A stretch of 64,000 nt of DNA from Candidatus Eisenbacteria bacterium (GTDB lineage Bacteria > Eisenbacteria > RBG-16-71-46), in the NCBI GenBank assembly GCA_035712145.1, contig DASTBI010000187.1, positions 19,962 to 83,961 of the forward strand. The letters are read 5' to 3'. Shown piece after piece: positions 8,306-16,368 of this stretch (positions within the stretch are counted from its first letter, which is position 1; each line of letters begins with the position of its first letter). The position numbers and the translations under genes were made by a program. The notes beneath the pieces were generated by a model. It saw only the letters and a program-made list of their open reading frames with translations. It made no database searches and had not been told where the DNA came from.

Positions 8306-10435
8306 CTAACGGTTGCGCGGGACCGTCACGCGCTTGGCCTGGGTCGCGCCATTGCCGGCCTGATCCACCACGCGGACCGCCACCGTGTGCTCGCCGGGGT
8401 CGAGGTCCGGCAGTCGCGCACGGAAGGCCAGCGACCGCTCGTCCGCGAGCCCGCCCTGAGGCGTGACCTCACGCCAGTCGTCCTCGTCGACCGCGACGTC
8501 GACGCGCACCAGGATGCTGTGCTCGTCCTCCGCGCGCCCGCTCATCGTCACCGCCCGGGATTCGCCGCGCACATCGAACGCGGTCACCTGAGGGGGGGTG
8601 TTGTCGATGGTGAACGGCTCGCTCAGCGCTTCCGTCTGGAGCGCTTCGCCCACGGCGTTGGCCGGCGCGTCGCTGGCGCGAATGCGGATGCGATAGCGGC
8701 CATCGGGGATGTTGCGCGTGTCCCAAGTGAACGAGGTCGCTTGCACGTCCTCGCCGATCGATGACCAGGTCTCGCCGTTCTCCGAACGCAGATCGACCTG
8801 GTAGATCAGCGCGTCGCCATTGGGATCGCTGCCCCGCCATTGCAGCGTGCGCAACCCTCGCGCCCACTCGGGCAGCAGCTTGACCGGCCGTCCGGTCGGC
8901 GGCGCGGGCATCGAGTACTCGACGCGCTGTCCGCTGGGAAGGGTCTGCGTCACGGGCTCGGACCGCGGCTGGAGGTCGCCCTCGCGGAAGCCGGTGCCCT
9001 GCGGCGCGACCGTGACCTCCTCGACGCGCGGCGGGACGTTCTGCTCGCGCCACGCCACTTCGACGGCATCGACTCGTGGATTGCCTCCGGCCATCGTGAT
9101 CTTCCATTGCAGGTAGCGCGCCGCAGGCGAGCGCGAGCCCTGATCGCCGACCGTGCGCCAGGGGCTCCACGTCGTGTCCGGAGGGTCGGTGTTGCCGCTG
9201 CGCGTCTCGATCTCGATCTTGCCGCCGCGCGACTCGCCTCGCCAGCGCACGCGGCCGAAGCGGGCGAAGCGCCGCGCGTCCTGAGCGGCCGCAACGAGCT
9301 CGCCGCGATCGGCCTTCTCCGGGCCGAGCCGCCACAGCGCGCCGGGATTCGAGGTCGCCGCGTACAACCGTCCGCGGCGGTCGCGGGTCAGCGCGGTGAT
9401 CTGTCCTTGGGGCGCGCTCAGCCATTGCGAGCCGAATGCGGTGCCATCGAGGCGGAAGACCGTCGCCCGGTTGCCGGTGGCGGCGAACACGCCCTCAGGA
9501 GCACCGAGCAACGCGAACACGAAGGGGTGCGGCGAAGTCCACATCGAGGTCGCGGAGCTGTCGGGGACGATGCGATAGACGGTGGCACGGCCGCCGGTCA
9601 CGGCGCTCCGCACCGGCTGCGGACGCTGCGCCGCCGCCGCAGGCGCGTCGTCTTCGTCGCCGGCGCCTTCGCTGGTGGTGGCGGTGGCCGACGCGGTGAG
9701 GCCGGCCGCGTAAAGGGCGCCGTCGGCGCCGAGCGCGAGCGCGCGCACTTCGTCCTCGGCGGCGTCATAGGTGGTGCTCCTGTCGCCGTTCGCGGAGACG
9801 TGCACCACGCGTCCCTTGGAGTCGCCGCCCGCGTAGCAGCCGCCGCGGCCATCGGAGACGATCGAGACCAGGTTGCTCTCGTCGCTGTCGAGCACCGTGG
9901 TGGCTTTTCCCGCGGAGATCTTCATCAATCGGCCGCGTGTCCCGGTCGCCGCCCACCAGGCTCCGCTTCCGGCCGCTGCCAGGCCCCAGACGTAACGCTC
10001 ACCCGTCCGCGCGAGCAGCGTGGTGTCGCCCTTGGCGGAGATGCGGTAGACCCGCCCCTCGGGTCCGGTCCCTGCCACGAGACCGTCGCCGTCGGCGACG
10101 AGCGAGAGGACCTGCCCGGCCGAGAGCTTGATCCATGGGCGGACGCCGCGCTCGGTCCAGCGGTCGATGCGGCCGCCATCCCCCGCCATCGCCACCGAGC
10201 CGTCGCTCATCGCCGCGATCGCCCAGATCACCGAGAGGCTCTCGGCGGGGCTCGACGCCGTCCGCGGTCCCAGGCTCAGCACGCCGTCGGGGCCGACCAC
10301 CACACCGTTCGCTTCCGCCTTCGCGTAATCCGCGGGAGCATCGGTGATCCACATCTGCGTCTCGACCGCGTGGGCCCTTGCCGCCAGAAGAAGGAGGCCG
10401 GCCCCGATCGTCACCTTCCACTGCGTTCGCCTCAT
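8306..10435 (-). CDS. Secreted beta-propeller protein with C-terminal Fn3/Ig-like domains
   Basis: 709 aa. The ATG at 10435 (SD GGGGAG) begins a signal peptide 'TIGAGLLLLAARAHA'. Residues about 35-370 contain repeated short units ending 'G.VYRI', 'GRLMKIS', 'GRVVHVS' and 'GALWRLG', the pattern of a WD40/NHL/YVTN-like propeller. The C-terminal half has 'WSPWRTV...ARYLQWK' (discoidin/Fn3-like), then 'TLQWRGSDPNGDALIYQVDLRSENGETW' and 'YRIRIRASDAPAN', typical of Fn3/cadherin-like domains. It ends with a 'LPDLDPGEHTVAVRVVDQAGN' Ig-like strand set. No catalytic motif is seen. It lies 13 nt after the SpoIVB-like protease gene in the same operon, so it could be a substrate or binding partner (inference). 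Confidence 0.75.
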   Translation of the reverse strand: MRRTQWKVTIGAGLLLLAARAHAVETQMWITDAPADYAKAEANGVVVGPDGVLSLGPRTASSPAESLSVIWAIAAMSDGSVAMAGDGGRIDRWTERGVRPWIKLSAGQVLSLVADGDGLVAGTGPEGRVYRISAKGDTTLLARTGERYVWGLAAAGSGAWWAATGTRGRLMKISAGKATTVLDSDESNLVSIVSDGRGGCYAGGDSKGRVVHVSANGDRSTTYDAAEDEVRALALGADGALYAAGLTASATATTSEGAGDEDDAPAAAAQRPQPVRSAVTGGRATVYRIVPDSSATSMWTSPHPFVFALLGAPEGVFAATGNRATVFRLDGTAFGSQWLSAPQGQITALTRDRRGRLYAATSNPGALWRLGPEKADRGELVAAAQDARRFARFGRVRWRGESRGGKIEIETRSGNTDPPDTTWSPWRTVGDQGSRSPAARYLQWKITMAGGNPRVDAVEVAWREQNVPPRVEEVTVAPQGTGFREGDLQPRSEPVTQTLPSGQRVEYSMPAPPTGRPVKLLPEWARGLRTLQWRGSDPNGDALIYQVDLRSENGETWSSIGEDVQATSFTWDTRNIPDGRYRIRIRASDAPANAVGEALQTEALSEPFTIDNTPPQVTAFDVRGESRAVTMSGRAEDEHSILVRVDVAVDEDDWREVTPQGGLADERSLAFRARLPDLDPGEHTVAVRVVDQAGNGATQAKRVTVPRNR

Positions 10436-10448
10436 CGGTCTCCCCGGG

Positions 10449-12281
10449 CTAGGGCGCTTGGGGGTCCACGGTGAATTCGAGCTGCACTTCACCGCTCACG
10501 TGGCCGTCGAGCTTCTTCTGCTGTTCGTCGAGCACGGCCTGGCTCCCGCGCCGCACCGCATCCTCGGCCGAGAGCCCGCTCGAGAGCAGCGCCAGCGCGG
10601 AGGTCGGCAGCTCGGGATAGTCCCGGCCGCGGCGCGTGACCTCCGGGGCTCTCGCCAGCAGCTGGACGTAGAGCTGGTCCGCGGGGCGCAGCTTCTGGAT
10701 CCGCCGCCACGCTTCGTCGAGCGAAGCAGGACGGAATCGGCCCGGCAGCCTGGCGGACTCGAGGCGGTCGAGCTCATTGCCGCCTCCCGCCCACAACACA
10801 TAGCGCCCCTCGGGCACTTCCTCGGGCACCTTCATCTCCAGGTCGATGGTGCGCCGCTCGCCTCGCCAGCGCTCCACCTCGCAGCGAAGCTTGAGCACGG
10901 CGCCCGGCCGGACCGCCGCGTCCATCAGCTGGACGCCACGCAGGGTCCACGCATCCTGCCCCGGCTCCACGGCGAGCCGAACGGACACGCTGTCGAGCGC
11001 CAGCGTGGAGAACGGATTGTTGTAGAGGAATGCGAGCGGCTGGGCGATCCCGGCGACCAGCTCATTGGTGGCCGATGCCCCGGTGGCGATGTCGTTGACG
11101 AAGAGCGGCGCCGCGCCGCGACGATGGAGTGTCAGCGACCAGCGCACCGTCTGGTTGCCTCCCGTGCCCCCGCTCTCCAGCAGGCTGTTGAGACTGGCCA
11201 GCGCGACGATCTGCGGCGCCAGCGCGCGGTCTTCGATGCTCTGGAAGCGGTAGTTGCGAGCCGGCAGGGCAGCGCCCTCGAGTCGAACGGCGAGCGGCAT
11301 GAGGCGAGGCGCAGGTCCCATCCGTCCCGCCACCGCCGCGCGGCGATCCTGTGTGGCCGTGCCGAGCGGCGCGCCGGAGCTGCCGAGCTTGAACGAGATC
11401 AGCTGACTCGACACGATGGTCGTGATCTCCGCACTCGAGAGCGGCAGCTTGACCGCGCCGGACTGGAACAGCGGATGTCCGAAGATCAGCACCTGATCGC
11501 CGTCTCGCCACGTCACGGTTCCGATGGCGGCGAGCTGCATGTCGCCGCGCAGGAGATCGATCGCGACCGCCGAGCCCGGTTCGAGCGCAGGCCGCGCCGT
11601 GTTTGCCACGCCGGTCTTCCCACCCGGCACCGCCGCCAGCCCGAGCGGCGCGAGAAGCTTCTGGGCGAAGGGAAGGGCCGCGGGATCGAGGCCCACGCAC
11701 GACACGGGAATCGACAACGCCACCGGCGCGCCGAGCGCCGCCTCCCCGGTGTTCGCCGGCGAGGTCGCTCCGGCCGGCGCGATCGGGGCAGCGCCCGCCC
11801 AGCTCAGTCCCCGGTACGTGGCCACCGACGTGGAGGCCGGCTCCAGACCGCTCGGTCCAGCGGTACCGGCATCGCCGCCTTCGGGCCGCGGCAGGCGGAG
11901 CACCTGGAGCATCTCGCCGATGGGCGTGACGCCGAACAAGGGCTCGCGACTGAAATTCCAGCCACTCGACAGAGCGCCGACCAGCTTGCCGTCCACATAG
12001 ACCGGAGAGCCGCTCATGCCCTGCGCGATCCCCGTCTTCACCACGCGCTCGCTGGTCGCCTTGGCCAGGATCAGATCACCCTGGACGTCACCGGTCTTGA
12101 GCACGCCGACGATCTCCGCCTCGAACTCCTCCACCTTCTGGCCGGAGAACACCGTGCGCACGACCGCCTTCTGGCCCGCCTGGAGCTGGTCGGGCGACAT
12201 CGTGGGAACGGGCGCGGAAACCGCCGGACCGGCGGCGAAGAGAAGGCTCGCGATCGACGCGATCCATACGCGGAGGCTCAT
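10449..12281 (-). CDS. Secreted SpoIVB-type (S55) serine protease-like protein
   Basis: 610 aa. Signal peptide at residues 1-23 ('WIASIASLLFAAGPAVSA'). An S55/SpoIVB peptidase domain is evident: 'GIAQGMSGSPVYVDGKLVGAL' around residues 85-104 carries the candidate nucleophile Ser92, and 'DQVLIFGHPLF' is the other hallmark block. The rest is an uncharacterised beta-rich region ending 'EVQLEFTVDPQAP'. S55 proteases are known from sporulation signalling in Firmicutes; nothing in this window suggests sporulation, so this is a non-sporulation homologue. The ATG at 12281 has no SD but a TATAGT hexamer 9 nt upstream. First gene of the operon running to 4618. Confidence 0.83.
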   Translation of the reverse strand: MSLRVWIASIASLLFAAGPAVSAPVPTMSPDQLQAGQKAVVRTVFSGQKVEEFEAEIVGVLKTGDVQGDLILAKATSERVVKTGIAQGMSGSPVYVDGKLVGALSSGWNFSREPLFGVTPIGEMLQVLRLPRPEGGDAGTAGPSGLEPASTSVATYRGLSWAGAAPIAPAGATSPANTGEAALGAPVALSIPVSCVGLDPAALPFAQKLLAPLGLAAVPGGKTGVANTARPALEPGSAVAIDLLRGDMQLAAIGTVTWRDGDQVLIFGHPLFQSGAVKLPLSSAEITTIVSSQLISFKLGSSGAPLGTATQDRRAAVAGRMGPAPRLMPLAVRLEGAALPARNYRFQSIEDRALAPQIVALASLNSLLESGGTGGNQTVRWSLTLHRRGAAPLFVNDIATGASATNELVAGIAQPLAFLYNNPFSTLALDSVSVRLAVEPGQDAWTLRGVQLMDAAVRPGAVLKLRCEVERWRGERRTIDLEMKVPEEVPEGRYVLWAGGGNELDRLESARLPGRFRPASLDEAWRRIQKLRPADQLYVQLLARAPEVTRRGRDYPELPTSALALLSSGLSAEDAVRRGSQAVLDEQQKKLDGHVSGEVQLEFTVDPQAP

Positions 12282-12290
12282 CGGCCAGTC

Positions 12291-12296
12291 ACTATA
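12291..12296 (-). promoter_or_regulatory. -10 element (TATAGT) for the SpoIVB-like operon, apparently leaderless
   Basis: On the minus strand TATAGT is followed by 9 nt and the ATG at 12281. No -35 resembling TTGACA is visible at 16-18 nt. No SD is present. Confidence 0.45.
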
Positions 12297-12338
12297 ACAG
12301 AGCGGCATCGATCGAGGCCGCCGGCGCACGTGCTCGGC

Positions 12339-12367
12339 TTGAACCACTGTCGGGTTGCTCTTAGAGT
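12339..12367 (+). promoter_or_regulatory. Promoter of the homocysteine methyltransferase/MTHFR gene, apparently leaderless
   Basis: TTGAAC (12339-12344), 17-nt spacer, TAGAGT (12362-12367), then 8 nt to the ATG at 12376. No SD. It has the same geometry as the pgeF promoter. Confidence 0.5.
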
Positions 12368-12375
12368 GCCGCGCC

Positions 12376-14229
12376 ATGCCATCCACCCTGCTCGCCCGGC
12401 TCGCCAAGGGTCCCCTGCTCGCCGATGGAGCCATGGGGACGCTTCTCAACCAGCGCGGGATCGGCTTCGAGACCTGTTTCGATGAGCTCAACCTCTCCCG
12501 CGCGGCGCTCATCGAGGGCGTGCATCGGGACTACCTGGTCGCCGGCGCGGAGCTGATCGAGACCAACACGTTCGGCGCGAATGCCCTGCGGCTCGCGGCG
12601 CACGGTCTGGAAGACCGGGTGCGGCTCATCGCGCGTCAGGGCGTCAAGATCGCGCGCGCGGCGCGCGAGATCGTGGGCGTCGAGGCCTTCGTGGCCGGCA
12701 GCGTCGGACCCCTGGGCAAAGTGCTGGAGCCATTCGGCCCGCTCACCGTCGAGGAGGCGGAGGCCGCATTCCAGGCGGTGGCCGAGGGGCTGCTCGAAGG
12801 CGGCTGTGAGTGTTTCATCCTCGAGACCTTCCAGGACCTCAACGAAGTGATGGCGGCGCTGCGTGCGGTGCGGCGCGTGACCCTCGATCTGCCGGTGATC
12901 GCGCAGATGACCTTCGGCACCGACGGCAAGACGATGTACGGACACACGCCCGCGCTGGCGGTCCGCACGCTGCGAGACGCCGGCGCGGACGTGGTCGGCA
13001 TCAACTGTGGCGTGGGTCCTCAGCCCACGCTCGAAGTGCTGGAACAGATGATCGCCGCCGCCGACGGCATGCCGGTCTCGGCGATGCCGAACGCGGGTCT
13101 CCCTCAGTACGTCGGCGGGCGATTCGTCTACATGACGAGCCCTGAGTACTTCGCGGAGTTCGCGGCGCGCGCGGTGGACCTCGGCGTGCGCCTCGTGGGC
13201 GGCTGCTGCGGAACCACACCGGCTCACATCCAGGCCATGCGCGAGCGGCTCGCATCCCGGCTTCCCGCCGAGAAGCTGGCGCCCGGAGCGGAGGTGCGCG
13301 TGCTCGAGCAGGCGCCCGCCACGATGGCGCCGACCGCCCCGCAGAAGACGCCCTCGCTCCTCACCAAGCTCCAGGAAAAGTTCGTGGTGAGCGTGGAGAT
13401 CGATCCGCCGCGCGGGATCAACACCACCAAGGTCATGGAAGGCGCGCGCCTGATGGCGAACCGAGGCGTGGACTGCGTCAACATCGCCGACTCGCCGATG
13501 GCCCGTATCCGGATGAGCGCGATGGCGCTCGCCTATCAGATCCACACGCACTTCCCGCGACTGGAGATCATCCTTCATTTCACCTGCCGCGACCGGAACC
13601 TGATGGGCCTGCAAAGCGACCTGCTGGGCGCCCATGCGCTGGGGCTGCGAAACATCCTGGCCCTGACCGGGGACCCGCCGAGCCTGGGGGACTACCCGAA
13701 CGCGACGGCCGTATTCGACACGGACGCGCCCGGTTTGATGCGCATCATCCACCGGATGAATCAGGGAACTGACCTTGCCGGGACATCCATCGGGGCGGCC
13801 ACCAACTTCGCGGTCGGCTGCGGGGTGAACCCGACGGCGGACGACCTGGACGCCGAGATCGAGTACGTCAAGCGCAAGCTGGAAGCCCAGCCTCACTTCG
13901 TGATGACCCAGCCGGTGTACGAGCTGGATTGCTGGAAACGATTCGTGGACCGGCTCCGGGGGGTCACCCAGGTGCCGATCCTGATCGGCATCCTGCCCCT
14001 CCAGTCCTTCCGCCACGCCGACTTCCTGCACAACGAGGTTCCCGGTATTACCGTTCCGGATTGGATTCGTGGGAGGATGCATGAGGCCGGCAACGAGGGG
14101 CAAAGGGTCGGCGTCGAGCTGGCGCGCACGCTCCTCGGCGAGTGCAGGGCCATGGCGAACGGCGTCTACCTGATGCCGTCATTCGGGCGCTACGAGAACT
14201 GTCTCGAGGTTCTGGAGGGCTCCCCATGA
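12376..14229 (+). CDS. Bifunctional homocysteine S-methyltransferase / 5,10-methylenetetrahydrofolate reductase
   Basis: 617 aa, a YitJ-type fusion. The N-terminal half (about 1-290) is a homocysteine-binding methyltransferase barrel: 'LADGAMGTLLNQRG', 'ELIETNTFGAN', and the zinc cysteines in 'VGINCGVGP' and 'VGGCCGTTPAHI'. After a linker, about residues 330-615 form an MTHFR barrel: 'FVVSVEIDPPRGIN', 'HFTCRDRN', 'ILALTGDPP' and 'FVMTQPVYELD'. Together they reduce 5,10-methylene-THF and methylate homocysteine without the B12 and activation domains of MetH; which methyl donor the first domain uses is not certain. The start is the ATG at 12376, immediately after the -10 element. Overlaps the next gene by ATGA. 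Confidence 0.9.
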   Translation: MPSTLLARLAKGPLLADGAMGTLLNQRGIGFETCFDELNLSRAALIEGVHRDYLVAGAELIETNTFGANALRLAAHGLEDRVRLIARQGVKIARAAREIVGVEAFVAGSVGPLGKVLEPFGPLTVEEAEAAFQAVAEGLLEGGCECFILETFQDLNEVMAALRAVRRVTLDLPVIAQMTFGTDGKTMYGHTPALAVRTLRDAGADVVGINCGVGPQPTLEVLEQMIAAADGMPVSAMPNAGLPQYVGGRFVYMTSPEYFAEFAARAVDLGVRLVGGCCGTTPAHIQAMRERLASRLPAEKLAPGAEVRVLEQAPATMAPTAPQKTPSLLTKLQEKFVVSVEIDPPRGINTTKVMEGARLMANRGVDCVNIADSPMARIRMSAMALAYQIHTHFPRLEIILHFTCRDRNLMGLQSDLLGAHALGLRNILALTGDPPSLGDYPNATAVFDTDAPGLMRIIHRMNQGTDLAGTSIGAATNFAVGCGVNPTADDLDAEIEYVKRKLEAQPHFVMTQPVYELDCWKRFVDRLRGVTQVPILIGILPLQSFRHADFLHNEVPGITVPDWIRGRMHEAGNEGQRVGVELARTLLGECRAMANGVYLMPSFGRYENCLEVLEGSP

Positions 14230-14567
14230 GTCTGCTCCTCTATTTCGTCGTGATGGCGGTCGTCATGCTCGGCTTGTCGCATCTGCTGCCGGGCTTCCGG
14301 GTCGACGGCTTCCTGCCCGCGTTCCTCGGGGCGGTGGCGCTGGCGGCGGTGAACACGATCGTCAAGCCGATCCTTTTCGTGCTCACGCTGCCCTTCACGA
14401 TCATCACGCTCGGCCTCTTCTTGTTCGTCCTCAACGCCATCTGCCTGTGGATTGCCGCGCTGATCGTGCCCGGCTTCCGCGTCGATGGCGTGTTGACCAC
14501 ACTCTTGGCTTCGTTGCTGCTCGCGGTGGTGGGCATGGTCTGGAAGGCGGCGACCCGGGGCAGCTGA
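14226..14567 (+). CDS. DUF360/phage-holin-4-superfamily small membrane protein
   Basis: 113 aa with four hydrophobic segments and the repeated family motif 'LLPGFRVDGFLPAFLGAVAL.AVNTIVKPIL' / 'IVPGFRVDGVLTTLLASLLL', an internal duplication. Members (YvlD-like, 'phage holin family') are widespread single-gene membrane proteins of unknown role and are not evidence of a prophage. The ATG at 14226 overlaps the preceding stop (ATGA), so it is co-translated with the methyltransferase gene. Confidence 0.88.
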   Translation: MSLLLYFVVMAVVMLGLSHLLPGFRVDGFLPAFLGAVALAAVNTIVKPILFVLTLPFTIITLGLFLFVLNAICLWIAALIVPGFRVDGVLTTLLASLLLAVVGMVWKAATRGS

Positions 14568-14589
14568 CATCACATCGCGGGAGGATCCC

Positions 14590-15897
14590 ATGGAGAGGAC
14601 CCAAATGGACGCGCTGCGGATGGACCCTGTCGACGATGCGAGCCTCTCCCGCCTCGCACGCGGCTTGATCGGATCGGAAGTGCTGCGAATCGCGGCCGAG
14701 ATCCGCGCGCTCATGGCGCAAGGCCAGCCGGTGTGCAACCTGACGGTTGGCGACTTCGATTCGCGGGAGTTTCCTCCTCCCCGGCGGCTCGTGACCGGCG
14801 TTCAGAAGGCGCTCGACGATGGGCACACCAACTATCCGCCGAGCAACGGCGTGCTCGAGCTGCGCCAGGCGGTGGCGCGCTTCTATCAGCGCGAGTTCGG
14901 GCTCGACTATCCGCTCGAGTCCGTGCTGGTGGCCAGCGGAGCTCGTCCTCTGATCTATGCCACCTATCGCGCTCTGGTGGATCCCGGCGACTCGGTGGCG
15001 TTCCCGGTTCCGTCGTGGAACAACAACCACTACTGCTACCTGACCGGGGCCCAGGGCATCCCGATCGAGGTGACGCGCGAGTCCTGCTTTCACCCCACCC
15101 CGGCCCAGGTGCGCGCGCTTCTGCCCAAGGTCCGTCTGCTGGCGCTCAACACGCCGCTCAACCCGACCGGAACCGCGATCGAGCCCGAAGTCCTGGCCGA
15201 GATCACCCGTGACCTGGTGAGCGAGAACGAGCGCCGGCGAGAGCGCTCCGAGCGTCCGGTCTTCCTCATGTTCGACCAGGTCTACTGGTCGCTGGAATTC
15301 GACCGCTGGGAGCCGGTCTCTCCGCCCGCGCTGGTCCCCGAGTCGGCCCCCTACGTGGTGATGCTGGACGCGATCTCGAAGTCTCTGGCCGCCACGGGGC
15401 TCCGGGTGGGTTGGTCGGTTGCCGCGCCGGTGGTGACGCAGCGCATGTCGGATCTGCTCGGTCATGTCGGGGCCTGGGCGCCCAAGGCGGAGCAGGTGGC
15501 CACGGCCGCATTCATCGACGATGCCGAAGCCTTCGCGAGCTTTCGGCGGGACATGCACCGTCGCCTGCGCGAGCGTCTCGACCGTCTGTATCGCGGGCTC
15601 TCGGGGATGAAAGACCGGGGACTTCCGGTCGAAGCGATCGAGCCCGAAGGAACCCTCTACCTCTCGGCTCGCTTCGATCTCTTCGGGCGCTCGATCGACG
15701 GGCGGGAGATCCGCACCAACGACGACATCCGCCGGCTGCTGCTCCAGGGCGCCGGCCTCGGCGTCGTCCCCTTCCAGGCCTTCGGGCTGGAGCGCGAGAA
15801 CGGATGGTTCCGGCTCTCGGTCGGCGGCGTGACGCTCGAGGCCATCGAAGGCGGACTCGATCGACTGGGGACCTTGCTGGACCGCGTCGGTCGCTAG
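14590..15897 (+). CDS. PLP-dependent class I/II aminotransferase
   Basis: 435 aa, fold-type I aminotransferase. Visible motifs: 'NLTVGDFDSREFPPP' (substrate loop, near residue 50), 'HTNYPPSNGVLELRQAVARFY', 'SGARPLIYATYRALVDPGDSVAFPVPSWNN', 'LNTPLNPTGTA', 'MFDQVYWSLEF' and the Schiff-base lysine Lys264 in 'DAISKSLAATGLRVGW'. Cytoplasmic. SD GGGAGG precedes the ATG at 14590, 22 nt after the DUF360 gene, so it is probably the third gene of the operon. Substrate cannot be named; aspartate- or aromatic-type are the usual options. Confidence 0.87.
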   Translation: MERTQMDALRMDPVDDASLSRLARGLIGSEVLRIAAEIRALMAQGQPVCNLTVGDFDSREFPPPRRLVTGVQKALDDGHTNYPPSNGVLELRQAVARFYQREFGLDYPLESVLVASGARPLIYATYRALVDPGDSVAFPVPSWNNNHYCYLTGAQGIPIEVTRESCFHPTPAQVRALLPKVRLLALNTPLNPTGTAIEPEVLAEITRDLVSENERRRERSERPVFLMFDQVYWSLEFDRWEPVSPPALVPESAPYVVMLDAISKSLAATGLRVGWSVAAPVVTQRMSDLLGHVGAWAPKAEQVATAAFIDDAEAFASFRRDMHRRLRERLDRLYRGLSGMKDRGLPVEAIEPEGTLYLSARFDLFGRSIDGREIRTNDDIRRLLLQGAGLGVVPFQAFGLERENGWFRLSVGGVTLEAIEGGLDRLGTLLDRVGR

Positions 15898-15909
15898 CCG
15901 GGGAGGTCT

Positions 15910-15942
15910 CGCGAACACCCGCCAACCTTGCGGGGGTTCGCG
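15910..15942 (+). terminator. Stem-loop after the aminotransferase gene (probable terminator)
   Basis: 13-nt arms CGCGAACACCCGC (15910-15922) and GCGGGGGTTCGCG (15930-15942) with one mismatch and a 7-nt loop, followed by TGTCTAT and no long T-run. Lies 12 nt past the stop at 15897. Confidence 0.5.
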
Positions 15943-16013
15943 TGTCTATCAGGCGTAGGACTCCCAGAGGCACTTCCCCTTGGCCCTCTCGGGTTCCCCC
16001 AAGGAGGCGGGTC

Positions 16014-16367
16014 ATGAGAATCCAGAGACGAGAATCAGCGGGCGTCGTGATCCTGGAGATCGCGGGCGACTACTTCGGCGGGCTCGAGACCCATGCCCTC
16101 GAACAGGTTCTGGGCGACGAGATGGCCGCCGGGAACGTGCTTCTGCTCCTCGACCTTTCGAGCTGCCACGCCATGAACTCGACGGCGCTCGGCATCCTGA
16201 TCGAAGCGCATCGCGCGTGTGAGGCCCAGGGTGGCGTGATGAAGCTGTGCGGCGCGCAGGGACGCATGAAGAGTCTGCTGAACGTGCTTCACGTGGAACG
16301 GCTGTTCGAGCAGTACGGGACCGAGGCGGAGGCGCTGGCCTCGTTCGTCCAGCAGGCGAGCGCCTAG
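16014..16367 (+). CDS. STAS-domain anti-sigma-factor antagonist-like protein
   Basis: 117 aa, one STAS domain of SpoIIAA/RsbV type: 'VVILEIAGDYFGGLET', 'NVLLLLDLSSCHAMNSTALGILIEAHR', 'GGVMKLCGAQGRMKSLLNVLHVERLFEQY'. Ser56 in 'MNSTALG' occupies the usual phospho-acceptor position, so regulation by a partner-switching kinase is possible; no anti-sigma kinase or phosphatase is encoded in this window. Strong SD AAGGAGG precedes the ATG. Its stop is one nucleotide from the convergent mutS stop. Confidence 0.85.
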   Translation: MRIQRRESAGVVILEIAGDYFGGLETHALEQVLGDEMAAGNVLLLLDLSSCHAMNSTALGILIEAHRACEAQGGVMKLCGAQGRMKSLLNVLHVERLFEQYGTEAEALASFVQQASA

Positions 16368-16368
16368 C

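Noticed and set aside
14226..14567. Prophage marker because of 'phage holin' family similarity
   Set aside because: The DUF360/YvlD-type family is chromosomal and widespread; no phage genes occur nearby.
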